Source: Polymyxa betae
Taxonomy: Eukaryota > Endomyxa > Phytomyxea > Plasmodiophorida > Plasmodiophoridae
Length of the DNA stretch: 64,000 nucleotides
NCBI GenBank assembly: GCA_003693705.1
Contig: RBZT01000656.1
Span: forward strand, 62,001-126,000
Direction of reading: 5' to 3'
This document shows positions 34,388-44,380 of this stretch, one piece after another. The translations under genes and the position numbers were made by a program. The notes beneath the pieces were generated by a model that saw only the letters and a list, made by a program, of their open reading frames with translations, was not told the origin of the DNA and did no database searches. How positions within the stretch are numbered: the first letter of the stretch is position 1; each line of letters starts with the position of its first letter.

Positions 34388-35233
34388 TTACAGAGGTATT
34401 AGGAAGTCCCGAATTCCTCCGACGCCAATGGCTTCAGTCGTTTTTAGTGAAACTGGAACAATTTCTAAACCAGTCGACTTGAGCAATTCTTTTTGCTCCA
34501 AAGTCAATTGGTCCAGGGTTGTCCTCGACGAAAATAACATATTCGGGCCGGTTTTCGAGGAAATTTCAGCGAAGCTGAAGGAGACCCTATGTACAGCTTG
34601 TTCTATACTGATTTCGATTCTTCTAGCTGGTAAATGCTGTATGATCTGATTCAACGAACTCGAGCAGAGCAATTCAGGGCATAACATCGTGAACGCAGAG
34701 CAGACATAGAGAACTTGTGATAAATGGTAAGGCTCCTTTACATTTACATAGACAGGTTCCAATCCCAACTTTGCAAGCCATGAATATAATGTGCTGCCAC
34801 TAAATTTGGAATCAATGACGGCATAGGTATGATACAAAACCATATCAGTGGCCCCATCCAGATTCTGAATCGGACAGTTGATAATGCCCATTGAAAAGGC
34901 ATAAGACATTGTGAATTTGATTGAATCCAGCTGTAATTGCGACGCTGATTGGAACGTAGTTAGAGCAGAGTTGACGGGCATAACGAAGGAAGCAGGGCTT
35001 GTTGACTGAGCTGCAGCTCGCGACTTCAGAAAATTCTCTTCACAAGTAAGGATATGGACATGGGCAAGGTCGAAACATTGTAGCTGTAAATGCAACGTAG
35101 AGAACTCTTTTAGCACCAAGTTAACCAGACTCCGTCCTTTCATGGAAAGCAGACGGATTTCACAGCCACTTTGACGTTCAACTGGGATTCCATTACGGAG
35201 GATAAAAGCCACATCTTCCGGAATGAACAGCAT
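34388..35233 (-). CDS. Degenerate pentein-fold (DDAH / arginine-deiminase-like) protein
   Basis: About 281 residues, the usual size of dimethylarginine dimethylaminohydrolase. The segment LDGATDMVLYHTYAVIDS aligns with the LDGGDVLFTGREFFVG stretch of DDAH. EPYHLSQ sits where the catalytic His motif (GLHLKS) is expected. LFSSRTTLDQLTLEQKELL followed by VPVSL matches the C-terminal half. The catalytic Cys near the C terminus is missing: the end reads GVGGIRDFLIPL. It is therefore probably a non-enzymatic paralogue. The frame opens at 35287 with TTG; I take the first ATG. It starts about 65 bases after the stop of a real arginine deiminase on the same strand. The family call is moderate. Confidence 0.5.
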   Translation of the reverse strand: MLFIPEDVAFILRNGIPVERQSGCEIRLLSMKGRSLVNLVLKEFSTLHLQLQCFDLAHVHILTCEENFLKSRAAAQSTSPASFVMPVNSALTTFQSASQLQLDSIKFTMSYAFSMGIINCPIQNLDGATDMVLYHTYAVIDSKFSGSTLYSWLAKLGLEPVYVNVKEPYHLSQVLYVCSAFTMLCPELLCSSSLNQIIQHLPARRIEISIEQAVHRVSFSFAEISSKTGPNMLFSSRTTLDQLTLEQKELLKSTGLEIVPVSLKTTEAIGVGGIRDFLIPL

Positions 35234-35299
35234 TGCAGAAGGACGCTCTCCAAGTTCTGAAACATATCTAAGGCTATGAGAGAGCAAAGAGAGCAGAAT

Positions 35300-36759
35300 T
35301 TACGAGGAAACGCGATAGGATCCTTGATTGAATAGGGAAGGCGGGAGGAGGAATCTTCCGGTTGGTTTTTCCGGCGTACAACCTAATTCGTTGTTGTTTT
35401 GAATAAAAAAAACAGTAATTTCATTATGCTCTACCTGGGAAGTGCAGTGCAGCGACCCTAAGGCTGATTTAGTCTAAAGTTAGAAGAAGAATGACATTCA
35501 TACCATACATACTAGAAACGCTGCCGTACTCAATAACATTGATACGTCCCTAGAAATACATTTCAGACACAAGAAGAATTTGCTGAAGAAAATCCAACTT
35601 TAAAATGTGAATTTCTGGCAACAAGGCGAGCAGATTCTTCATGCATCATGATCAGGTTCGAGTTGCCCAGATTCAAGCAGCTGTTTGTACAGAATTAGTT
35701 TGGTGCATGTGATAGTAACAAGCTTTTGGAATACTTTACTCCATATAACAGCTGGTACTGATCAGGAATACTAAGTTTACAATAAGCGATGCATAACCTA
35801 ACGCTATTTGTGACAAACCCTTGAATGTGGAATGATCTCATCCTGAGATATGTGGAAAATTCGACATCACTTCGAGTCATGACATATTGTTTGGTGATTG
35901 GGTTGCGAGTATATTCCGATACAAGGCGTCTCGTCAAAGATTTTGGGTTCTGAAAAATTCATGAGTACAACTTAAAACAATTGCAGAATTGACAGCAATT
36001 GCCCACCTCCAAAGATCCCATCAGAAGAACCAGATCATGCGAGATAATGTTAAACACGCAATCAAGATGCATCCTATCTTGACTTCGCTCGAAGAGATCT
36101 CGAACCTCAACAACGTAATCACAACCAATTAGATCAGCATCCATTAAGTGTTTGACAGCCAACGTGTTTGTTCTCAATCCGGTTCCAACGAAACATGTGT
36201 CACCAGCCATGAAGAAGTCGCCTCCTACATTGCTATTGGTAAGACGAAAAAATATCGGTTTTAAACAAACCTTCCAGTAATGCAGGAGATGCTATCCGAC
36301 CAATCAAAGGTGCCCCAAGATTTGTCATAACCTCTTCCATCAAATCAACCTCACCTAGGAGAATTTCATCTTGCGAGCCACATCAAATGAATCAGTAGTA
36401 CCATCGCGTGCTTTTGATGCCATGTTAGCCATTACGATACCTTTCTTTGTAGTAATCTGCTGATCTCTGGTGAAAATAAGATTTCCTAAAGGGCTCATTG
36501 AATGCTCGACAGCAATCTGAACCCAGCTAAGTTATTGACGATAACCGATTGAGAAGCTTTCATTACATACCATGGAGGTGTCGCGATGAGATCGATCCAG
36601 AGTAACACAAGGGCATGTCATAACAACTTGAACCAGTTGACTTGAATTCATCTGTTCTATGCATTGGCGTTTATATTCGTTGGAGAGATAGAAAGCCTCT
36701 TCTTGCGTTAACGACGACGCTTCACAGTTCGGTGAGAGCTTGTACTTTAACTGCTTCAT
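35300..36759 (-). CDS. Arginine deiminase family hydrolase
   Basis: This pentein enzyme converts arginine to citrulline and ammonia. All catalytic landmarks are seen across spliced exons: FTRDQQITTKKG, LLEGGDFFMAGD (the GG pair is split by an intron), FVGTGLRTN, SQDRMHLDCVFN with the catalytic His, and QLLYG. Then come LNLGNSNLIMMHEESAR and finally SMYGSLHCTSQV with the nucleophilic Cys. The last exon is reached by a GT-AG splice near 35490 and ends at a TAA (35300-35302). The start at 36759 (MKQLKYKLSP) is the first clear Met, but a short upstream exon ending at a TTATAG is possible. Eukaryotic distribution of this family is patchy. Confidence 0.75.
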
Positions 36760-36799
36760 AGCCAGATCCTATAACCAACCATTAAAGACCGCTAGGTAA

Positions 36800-37605
36800 T
36801 CCTAGATTTGTGCTCGCCTCCAGCCTTAGTCTTTTCTTCATATCGAAAGTCTTTCCTTTAGCACAGTCCTCTGACAATATCTTGCAAAATGTTAGCTGTT
36901 AGATACAGTTTGCATCTTGCAACATTACAGATTCCACATGGACGACCTTCACCCCAAAATCCTCCATCGCAGCAACGAAGAGCTAAGGTCAAGTGTCAAT
37001 TTCGCTCTCTGTGTTCCGATATCTACAAACTTGATGCTCGACGCGAGCTCGTTCCAAATCGAAAGGCTGTTCATACAAACGACCACAAGGATGCAGATTT
37101 CCAAAGAAATTCGCAGTCGAGCTGGGTTCTAAATTCAGATCCTGAGCCATCCCCCAGGCAAGGCATGACAAACGATGCGACCTTGAACAACACAGACGAG
37201 AGCCTCATCGTTCTCGTGAGCTTGATAGACATCACAGCCGATCCTCCTCATGACGTCTCTTTATAAAGTCTGAACGAGAGGGTCTGGGGTGATGGGTTCT
37301 CTGGTGGGTTCTCTCTGTTCCAGATATCGGACTGCATGTTCATGTTTCACATCACTTTATCACAGCCACCAGGTGTCTTTGTTTTGGCTTACATAGAATC
37401 CGGACCCAATCAGATGCTGTTAATTCGAGTCAGTTGTGAGATGGTGTGCTGGTATCGCCGGCTGTTGTCACACCATAGGCGACGACTAAGGCGAAGAACG
37501 ACGAAATCAGAGAACTTCTGTCAATCATTGCCAGCAAGGTAGTAAGACAGTCGCGACCCGATAGCATGAGCCGATGTTTCAGCTTTGGTATACGACATGG
37601 AACGA
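36800..37605 (-). CDS. Possible small multi-exon gene, unresolved
   Basis: An ATG near 37600 (MSYTKAETSAHAIG) can be spliced by a 44-nt intron to a hydrophobic helix (SSLISSFFALVVAYG). Further minus-strand pieces (RRIGCDVYQAHENDEALVC, CCDGGFWGEGRPCGICN) look protein-like but lie in shifting frames. The plus-strand frame at 36889-37266 is hydrophilic and unlike any family. I cannot decide the exon chain; a small secreted or membrane Cys-containing protein is one reading. Confidence 0.25.
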
Positions 37606-37847
37606 ATTTAAATCGACTTGCGACTCTGTTTATTCATTGATTCTCGAATGAACAAGCAGCTTAGTTGGGTGAATGGATAGCACTTCAATTCGCCACGACA
37701 AGGAAATACAGGCAAAGACCTTCGATCAGACGAATCGGTCATAATGAGAATGCTGAACTTTATGGCTTTGAGAGCACGATATGTTGACCGACAAAATAGT
37801 TGAATCCTCCGCATAGATTTATTATTTACTAATTGGGGCTAAGCACA

Positions 37848-38405
37848 ATGACGACAACAGCTTCTGGCGAACAATTCCAGCCAGGCCCATATGCAGATAC
37901 ACTAAATGCCTTCCGACTCATGTTTCTTACTCATGATGAGAAAGCTGTATATCGTGCCCTGGTCTTACTGAAGCGAATACTGCAAAATTTACAGCAGCAT
38001 CCTCAGGAGGATGTCTATCATCATATCAGGCTCTCAGCAAAACCTATTCAAGAACGCCTAATTCCTGTCCCAGGTTCTCTTGATGTGCTACGATCGATTG
38101 GATTTCGGGATGCTGGAGATTCCGAGCATCTTGAATTGCCTTCGATGACAAGAGATTCTTGTGATAAGACTCAGAGCGTGATTACTCTTTTAGATGCCAA
38201 AATCAACGACCTAACGCATCCTTATGAGACGATGCAGGATCCGGTCAGAGATATCGAGTCAGATCTTGGCCTGTTAAAGAAATTTCGATATAAGGAAAAT
38301 CGCGATGCACGCGAAGCCGAAATCGAGGAGAAGATCGAAGCTGCCAAGCGAGAACGTAAACTCGAACAAATGAAGAGGCGATCGACCAGCCGCGAACGAT
38401 TTTAA
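37848..38405 (+). CDS. PUB-domain protein
   Basis: A single exon encodes 185 residues. After a short disordered start comes a PUB/PUG domain (FRLMFLTHDEKAVYRALVLLKRILQNL, written here as its two conserved ends FRLMF and RILQNL; then RHIRLSAKPIQERL-like sequence and LDVLRSIGF). PUB domains bind the C-terminal tail of the p97/Cdc48 ATPase. The second half is a charged helix rich in Arg, Glu and Lys ending in an RS-like tail. No UBX or transglutaminase domain is attached, so it is neither a complete UBXN6 nor PNGase. The ATG follows an in-frame open stretch and is the first Met. Confidence 0.65.
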   Translation: MTTTASGEQFQPGPYADTLNAFRLMFLTHDEKAVYRALVLLKRILQNLQQHPQEDVYHHIRLSAKPIQERLIPVPGSLDVLRSIGFRDAGDSEHLELPSMTRDSCDKTQSVITLLDAKINDLTHPYETMQDPVRDIESDLGLLKKFRYKENRDAREAEIEEKIEAAKRERKLEQMKRRSTSRERF

Positions 38406-38439
38406 ACAATTTTGAATCAGTCTTTAATATTAACAGAAA

Positions 38440-39896
38440 TCACTCTGCTTTTTTACCCAAACGTTCCAATCCAACTTTGAATATCTCCATTTCAGTATGT
38501 ACAAGTGATTTTGCTAGGGCGACCCTATTGAAATAGTGTGAAGTTGGCAGTGAATCAAGACGTTTTTGAGCAGCAACGATTTCTCGCAGAAGGAGCGACA
38601 TGAAAGCTTGCAGCGACACCAGAGCGCGCTCTTCATTCGCTTCGCTAACGGATTCTGCAGTCGGGTTCCGTAGCAGAAATGCAGCATCATCACGACTCAA
38701 GCAAGCGATTCGGGCAGCCCATCTTAGCGGTGAGGATATCGACCCATCTGGGGCAATCGTCATCGGTAATGACGAAAGTGAACGCTTGTCGAAAAGCATG
38801 GCACGCAGCTTCTCAATGCCATCCGATGATGCGCCAAGAGTCTTCAGATCTGCTTGGACCTTAGCTGGTGTGATAGGGTTGCGGTGCAGGTAGCCTTGCA
38901 GGACCAGCAATTGGGCGGCAGAACGTTGACCATAGTTGATGAAGATCTCAGAACCGGGTTCAATCGGATGCTTACATTCGGCAACAAGTCGGTCTTCAGC
39001 TTGAATGAAATACGACTCGGCGCCAGAATGTTTATCGTTGCACATATCCCAGCAAGGAACCAGAAATGGGGTCCCATCAGGCGATTCGTTCTGACGAGAG
39101 AGAACGATAGCGCTGGCCCATAGCCATTCTACCCAAGAAAGACCGAAAAGCACCTTCGGCAACCTGTCATCATATCAGTCTGGATACTGCAGGATCTTTA
39201 AAGCCTACTGGATACGGCCCATAATATAAACATAATGCTGAATTGTTGATAGTCTAGTGCGAATTGCTTTTTCGAATGCCGAAGTTCCAGTGAGAAGCGC
39301 TTGGATGTCTTCAAAGCTCCAAAGCCAGGCGCTATCCAGATCGTCAATGCCGACATAAGGCAAGCTTGATATGAACAATGCATTGCAGGTGGAACTAGGC
39401 TTTCTGGTTTCGATTAACAGTTGCAAAGTGAGAGCCGCACTTGGGATTTGTGTAAAGAAAAAGTTCATCTGCAAGATTCCGGGTGCTGCCTGAAGCATCA
39501 TTGCCTTCGGAATCGAAATAAACACAGAGCCTTTAAAGATCAATGAAGATAAAATCAAGTTTCACACCTATATATACCTGTATCTAAATGCCGCTTAGCA
39601 CATACCGAGTTCGCCTTATTTGAGAATTCCCAGAGGACTCCAGCCTGACTTTGAGGAAAATTCTCTTGAGTCCAATTTTGAAGTTTTAATAGCGCATCGT
39701 GCCTCGATTGCTCTGGAGGCCTCAACAGCGGCTGTTGAGGCTGCAATCGTTGCAGCTTGGTAAGCAGTGGCTCGGAAGCTCGCAGACTATCAACAGGATT
39801 CGGCCCCGAACCAATTGCATCTACCAGAGCCTCGAGCAAGGCGGCTTGCTCCTGGGGAAGTCCATTACTAGCAGCAAACTGACATCGGTCTGGCAT
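38440..39896 (-). CDS. SETD3-like SET-domain methyltransferase
   Basis: SETD3 and its relatives methylate non-histone targets such as actin His73 or Rubisco. The N-terminal exon is Gln/Leu-rich. The next exon has VFISIPKAMML, LLIETRKPSS and FISSLPYVGIDD, matching the I-SET region. The long exon has WEWLWASAIVLSRQN-like sequence (VEWLWASAIVLSRQN), the PCWDMCNDK motif that binds S-adenosylmethionine, and IFINYGQRS with the catalytic-site Tyr. A Rubisco-LSMT-type helical C-terminal domain follows. Length (about 450 residues) fits. Specificity cannot be told from sequence. The ATG at 39896 begins the first exon. Confidence 0.75.
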
Positions 39897-40418
39897 TCAA
39901 AGGAACGTCAGACAACAGATCTGGGTTACAGCCGCCACAACAAAACACAATCAAACTAATACTATGTCATTCAATACAGCGAACATCCGTATAAGGGTAG
40001 GGGACATCAACTCTGTATGCAAAAGTTTGGCTGTTGAAACAAGTGGACGCTGATAATTCGCTCAGCAAGCCATAGCGAAAAATTGTGTTGGATTAGGGCA
40101 AGCAATCAGCTCTAAAAATGGGATATATTATTCCAGTTAGATTAATCAAATTTCAGAATGTAAGCAGTGATAGCGAGTCGATTGATGGCTAAGCCGACCT
40201 CCTCAGGTCGTGGGTGGCGACAGTCGAGCCATTTTGGCCTGGAAGGCCAGCCTGGGTGTCTAGTTCACCAAACCCATTTCCACTATAGACACCATCTTCT
40301 TGCAGTCATATTCGCTTATGGATCCCGTCCCTACGCCTGCCCTGCCCTGTCCCCCATACTGTGAGAGGATGATGATGGGGTCGCACTATACTGTATAAGG
40401 GCATGGCCCTTTGTCATT
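39897..40418. other. Region without a recognised gene
   Basis: I see no supported coding or RNA feature in these 522 bases. A short palindromic word (TTTTGGCCTGGAAGGCCAG) lies near 40222. The SETD3-like promoter should be at its left end. Confidence 0.3.
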
Positions 40419-40570
40419 GTGAGACTGGCTGCTCGCCCATTATCATACGTGACGCCTGCCGGCCGCTTGTTCTGGAACAAGGCCAAATTGGAATCCGATC
40501 AAAAGGTACAGCGTCGGCTTGATACCGGTTTCGCCAGTCTCCATCAAGAGTGGCAGGCAAGGCCTTACGA

Positions 40571-40873
40571 ATGGCGACCGGATCCCGATCGATGCGTCGC
40601 TGGTTTAGCGTGAAAGCCAGAGGCAGCGATGTCAATCCGAAGCTGACGCTGGTCGAGCTGAAGATCCCCTACGTCATGGGTCTGTTCCTACAGGTCTATC
40701 CATCGCAAAAGCAGTTACAAGAACGTCTGCTGAGAGCGCAGTTAATGCATCAGACGCGCAATGGCAAGACCAACCTGCCGGTTCAGCGGCAAGTCGGCGG
40801 GCCGCTTTCGAAGAGCTCCCGGTCAAGCCTGGCAGCGATGTGGCCATTTCCATGGGTCAACCAGAAAAAATGA
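40571..40873 (+). CDS. Small basic protein, possibly mitochondrial
   Basis: The ATG at 40571 gives 100 residues starting MATGSRSMRRWFSV, which resembles a mitochondrial presequence. LTLVELKIPYVMGLF and a basic, Gln-rich helix follow. A different frame just upstream (40419-40612) is also protein-like (RLFWNKAKLESDQK, FASLHQEWQARPYEW), so the two may be exons of one small mitochondrial protein. I could not place the splice or recognise the family. Confidence 0.4.
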   Translation: MATGSRSMRRWFSVKARGSDVNPKLTLVELKIPYVMGLFLQVYPSQKQLQERLLRAQLMHQTRNGKTNLPVQRQVGGPLSKSSRSSLAAMWPFPWVNQKK

Positions 40874-41231
40874 CGCTCCAGTAAATTCATCAGCAAACTG
40901 CCATGACCGATGATCGAGTCAAGGATTCTATTTATTAAACTCGAAACTTCTTGCAAATATGGAATCATTGAGCTTCGCTTCGAGAAGATCTGTTTTCTAG
41001 AATATTGGTTAGAGAGCGAAGATAGACCCAATCGACGACCTGAATAATCCTGACTTGACCGATTAAAAATGCGCTGATTGTCTAAGACATTTGTAATAAT
41101 CGGCACCAAGAGACAGCCTTCGAAAGGTCGTCTCAAATCTTGAAAATTTCATTGCCGGCCTCTTTTGTGACTAGAAGCGCTTTGTTGATCATTTGATCCC
41201 ATTTCTCGGACGGCCCGGCGGCTAAGAGGTC
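40874..41231. promoter_or_regulatory. Upstream region of the SNARE gene
   Basis: These 358 bases hold no supported gene. A minus-strand frame at 40783-41136 has no ATG start and overlaps the preceding gene. I see no repeats. Confidence 0.25.
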
Positions 41232-42261
41232 ATGGCCGCCAGGGGTGATAATTACGTCTTGCGCAAGCTCATCGACGATCTGCAGAGCATTCAGCGAGAA
41301 TGCGACCCTGGTGCTGTCCAGGCCCAACAAGAGCAGGGCAAAGATAAGCTCGATGCTTTCGAGCAGCATAAACGCGATCTCACGTTTATGGTCAGCGAGC
41401 TCAAAAAGGTAGGACTAATTGATTTTGATCGGATTTTGAGTTCGTTAATTATTCTTTTATTAGAATGTTGAGAAGCGTAATGAAATGGTACAAAACCATG
41501 GGCGTCAGGAGCAGACCATTAGGTTGCGGGCCGAGAATGAGAAGAGGCTTACTGAAAGCAAGTTAAAGTTCAATGAGATGAAGAAGGCACATGAAGCCCA
41601 GGTCTCCAAGAAAAGAGGCAAACGTTTGCCCGAAGCTATTCTGCAGACCCGAAAAGAGATGATCGATATCCTCGAAGCTGATATCAAAGATCTCGAGCAG
41701 GCCCATAATCAGATTCGTCCAAATCGCGGAAGCAATCGAGAGGTTGCCAGGTTTGTTGTGTATTTCTTCTTCAACCATGGATACTGACTGATTTTAGGGC
41801 TTTGAAAGACGCCAGGTTGAAGGAGAAAGAGGATGATGCGAAAATGGGCCGGGAACCGAAAGAGGGCGTTCCAATGCGGGAAATGACGTCGGAAGCGACT
41901 CAGTTCATGATGTCCAAAGAAGAGAACGATGTTAAAATCGATTCTCAGCTGGATATCATCCGGACAGGAGTTCGCAATCTGCATGAGATCGCCGTCGATA
42001 TGAACGACGAACTCAACGTTCAAGCCGTCGTTACTGAGGAAATCAACAAACAGTTCGATGTTCTTGATAAGAAGTTCCGGACTGCTAACCAGAGAATGAC
42101 GACGCTGCTCGAACAGGTATATTGACCAGATTGACGATTATTGCTGCAATGTGTCTAATGAGTGGTAGACTGGTGGAACTGCCAGATGGTGCGCTTTGAT
42201 GATCGCGTTCGTGATCTTAATGGCTCTACTCGCCTATATATTCCAAATTGTCGGATTTTAA
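41232..42261 (+). CDS. Qc-SNARE of the SYP7 type
   Basis: Exons give a tail-anchored SNARE of roughly 270 residues. The N-terminal half is helical with a basic KKRGKRLPEAILQTRKE segment like the KKVKGLTREE stretch of plant SYP7. The SNARE motif begins near KEENDVKIDSQLD and runs through LHEIAVDMNDELN to NQRMTTLLEQ. A final splice (intron about 42118-42168) adds the membrane anchor CALMIAFVILMALLAYIFQIV just before the TAA. These SNAREs act in ER and endosomal fusion. The family is well known in plants and some protists but missing from animals and most fungi. Four exons are joined in frame by introns beginning near 41409 and 41750 and at 42118. Confidence 0.7.
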
Positions 42262-42748
42262 TATATCCTCAATGTACTTTCAGATGAGTTTCATTATATC
42301 TATGGCTAGGATCCTTTTGACCTTGATGATCCAGTTTCTCGAACTTTCCTATAGTATTATCGCAATAACAATTGATTTTTGTTTGATTTTTGTTGCACTT
42401 TAATCCAGGAGTATTATGAGCGCATGGTATTTAAACATGATGATAACATTAATAACAAGGAAATGGTTAGCTGGTCTTTGAGTAACATTATGGCTCGGAT
42501 GTCGAAAAGCGTGTCTCAATCGAATCACGTTCCAGGCTTCTATTGATTTAGGGTCCTGCATCATATATGAATGGTGCAGTTAGAGCAACGTCGATGGTGG
42601 TTAATGAGTTCAGCATTTCAATCAAATATTAATAACTTGCTAGATATTTGTAAAGGCAATGATGATTATGACTGGCAGGATATATCCTTTGCTCCAAAAC
42701 AAGTCGAAGTTGTTATACTGTATGCTGCAGCAAAAGAAACCCCAAAAA
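42262..42748 (+). other. Protein-like fragments without a resolved gene
   Basis: Two plus-strand stretches look coding: one with FKHDDNINNKEMVSW and MARMSKSVSQSNHVPG ending in TGA, and one with NINNLLDICKGNDDYDW and KQVEVVILYAAAKE. The second runs into the 5S rRNA gene and the assembly gap, so a gene may be interrupted or misassembled here. Confidence 0.25.
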
Positions 42749-42825
42749 GGTTAGATCACCATGCGGTTCCCAGCTGGTCCCCCACGCCAGTACTAAGCNN
42801 NNNNCGGTCTGGTATGAACCTAACC
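42749..42825 (-). rRNA. 5S rRNA gene, middle part lost in an N gap
   Basis: On the minus strand the 5' part reads GGTTAGGTTCATACCAGACCG and the 3' part reads GTACTGGCG..GACCAGCTGGGAACCGCATGG..CTAACC. These match the universal 5S ends (ATACCA near position 10; AGTACT..GGGAA near the 3' side). The terminal GGTTAG and CTAACC pair perfectly as helix I. Six Ns (42799-42804) replace the middle; since 71 bases are visible and 5S is about 119, roughly 48 bases are missing. TTTTT directly follows the 3' end on the minus strand, a Pol III terminator. Confidence 0.85.
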
Positions 42826-43188
42826 TGGTAGAACTCTTTCCAGCAATGATCAAATACGATCACTGTTTCAAATAAACGCCCTGTGACGATTGAAGGTCAA
42901 GAAATAGGTCCTTCCCGACATAAGCCCAACGGAAATCGGGCTCCTCTATTAAAGCTCTGAATGCCACAGTTCCGCCCATAGATTCAATCGATTACTTGCC
43001 TCCGAAGAAAAACCTGCCAGATACACAGCAACAAATTCCATAGTATGTACAGAACGACACTGGCACATTGCCAAATGTGAAATGTTCAATAAAGTGCGCT
43101 TGTCAATGTATTTTTTGGTTTGTTTTATCTCATCTGAACTTTCACCATGGAACAATTGTAAAACACGTTGATCTGTTATCTCTGCCAC
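42826..43188. other. Region between 5S rRNA and STN1
   Basis: A minus-strand frame (42949-43188, about 79 residues, with QVLQLFHGES-like and RLNLWAELWHSEL sequence) looks moderately protein-like but has no ATG. It may be the last exon of an otherwise unseen gene. The STN1 promoter must lie here. Confidence 0.25.
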
Positions 43189-44359
43189 ATGTCAGGCGTT
43201 CAGGTCCCAATTGGGTTATGGGGCCTAGATTCACAGTTCTGGTCATACACCCGTTTACTGATCAGCGACATCCATGCTCTGAAAGATTACGATGCTCTGC
43301 CTGGCAACAGCTATCGCTTGAATGGTGTCCATCCGATCCATCGTGTTTGTATTGTTGGCGTTGCGGTCGAAGTTAAAATCCATGCCACCAATACGAGCAT
43401 TTTCATCGATGATGGGACCGGCATTATTCTAACGACTTCGTGGCACAATGGCGACCAGCCCTGCCATCAGAACTGTCTCGGGCAACTTCTCATGCTTGCT
43501 GGGAAGCTATCCACATTTCGTGGTGAACATCAAATCAACATTCAATCAATCGGTACAATGAAAACTCTCGTATATTTTATTATGATCATTGAAGCGTTTA
43601 AAAGATGAGATCCTGGACCCGAATATTGAGATCCTTCATTGGGTTCAAGTTCTCGAACTGCAACAGACTGTATATAAACAAGTAGATCCTTTAGTGAAGA
43701 AAACTCTGGAGAACTTGGCGTCCAAAGACACCCAGATGAGCTCATCTCATTCAGAAACGATTCGGTCCAGCTCCATTCTAATCTGGTTTTCTATACGCTT
43801 ACTAATGAGATAGGAACGTTTGGGATGAACTTCTGCAATTATGCTTTGATCTGATACCATGCGGGAAGGAAGTGCTCTTCTCAGATATGTGTTCGAATCC
43901 GCATCTGATCGCCCTGGTTCGCAATCGGATTCTAGCTGCAGGCTCGTCTCAACATGATATTGCCCTTGTATGTTCGATCAACATCTCACAGCCCATGATT
44001 GACGTGTTTTTGTTAGGCGATAAGTAAAGCTGTGAGCCGATGTGTTGCACAAGGATTGATAGTGCAGAGGTCGCGAGAACGTGATAGCTATATGAGACTT
44101 GATACGAATCTGGTCTGTCAACTGATCGTTGATGAATTCCGGGCATCTGGCAATGAACCAGTAAATGTGTTTTTATTGACGAATTCATTGGTACTGAATA
44201 TGACGCACCCAGATGTCGTTGACACGAATCCTTGCGGCCTTTCGTCGTAGAGATCAATATGCATGTGTTCAGCTGCAGATGGTTAATGAGTCGATTTGGT
44301 TCTTGGAGAAGAGCAGCATCATACGACGTCAATCGATAAATACATTTATGTTAATTTAA
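43189..44359 (+). CDS. STN1: STN1, OB-fold subunit of the CST telomere-capping complex
   Basis: STN1 (OBFC1) binds single-stranded telomeric DNA with CTC1 and TEN1 and recruits Pol alpha-primase for C-strand fill-in. The N-terminal exon has GLWGLDSQFWSYTRLLISDI, NGVHPIHRVCIVGVAVEV and IDDGTGIILTTSWHNG, in the order of the animal OB fold (WGLDPVFLAF, NGHPIKQVDVLG, VDDSTGVINC). Later exons hold winged-helix-like pieces (ISKAVSRCVAQGLIVQRSR), and the last exon contains RILAAFRRRDQYA. A GT-AG intron near 44161-44211 leads into that exon, which ends at 44359. I chose the ATG at 43189, 11 residues before WGLD. Confidence 0.8.
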
Positions 44360-44380
44360 GAAAAGGTTGAGAGATCGGAT

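Noticed and set aside
34388-36759. Fusion of the arginine deiminase and the degenerate paralogue into one protein
   Set aside because: The deiminase has its own TAA at 35300-35302 and no in-phase splice joins the two.
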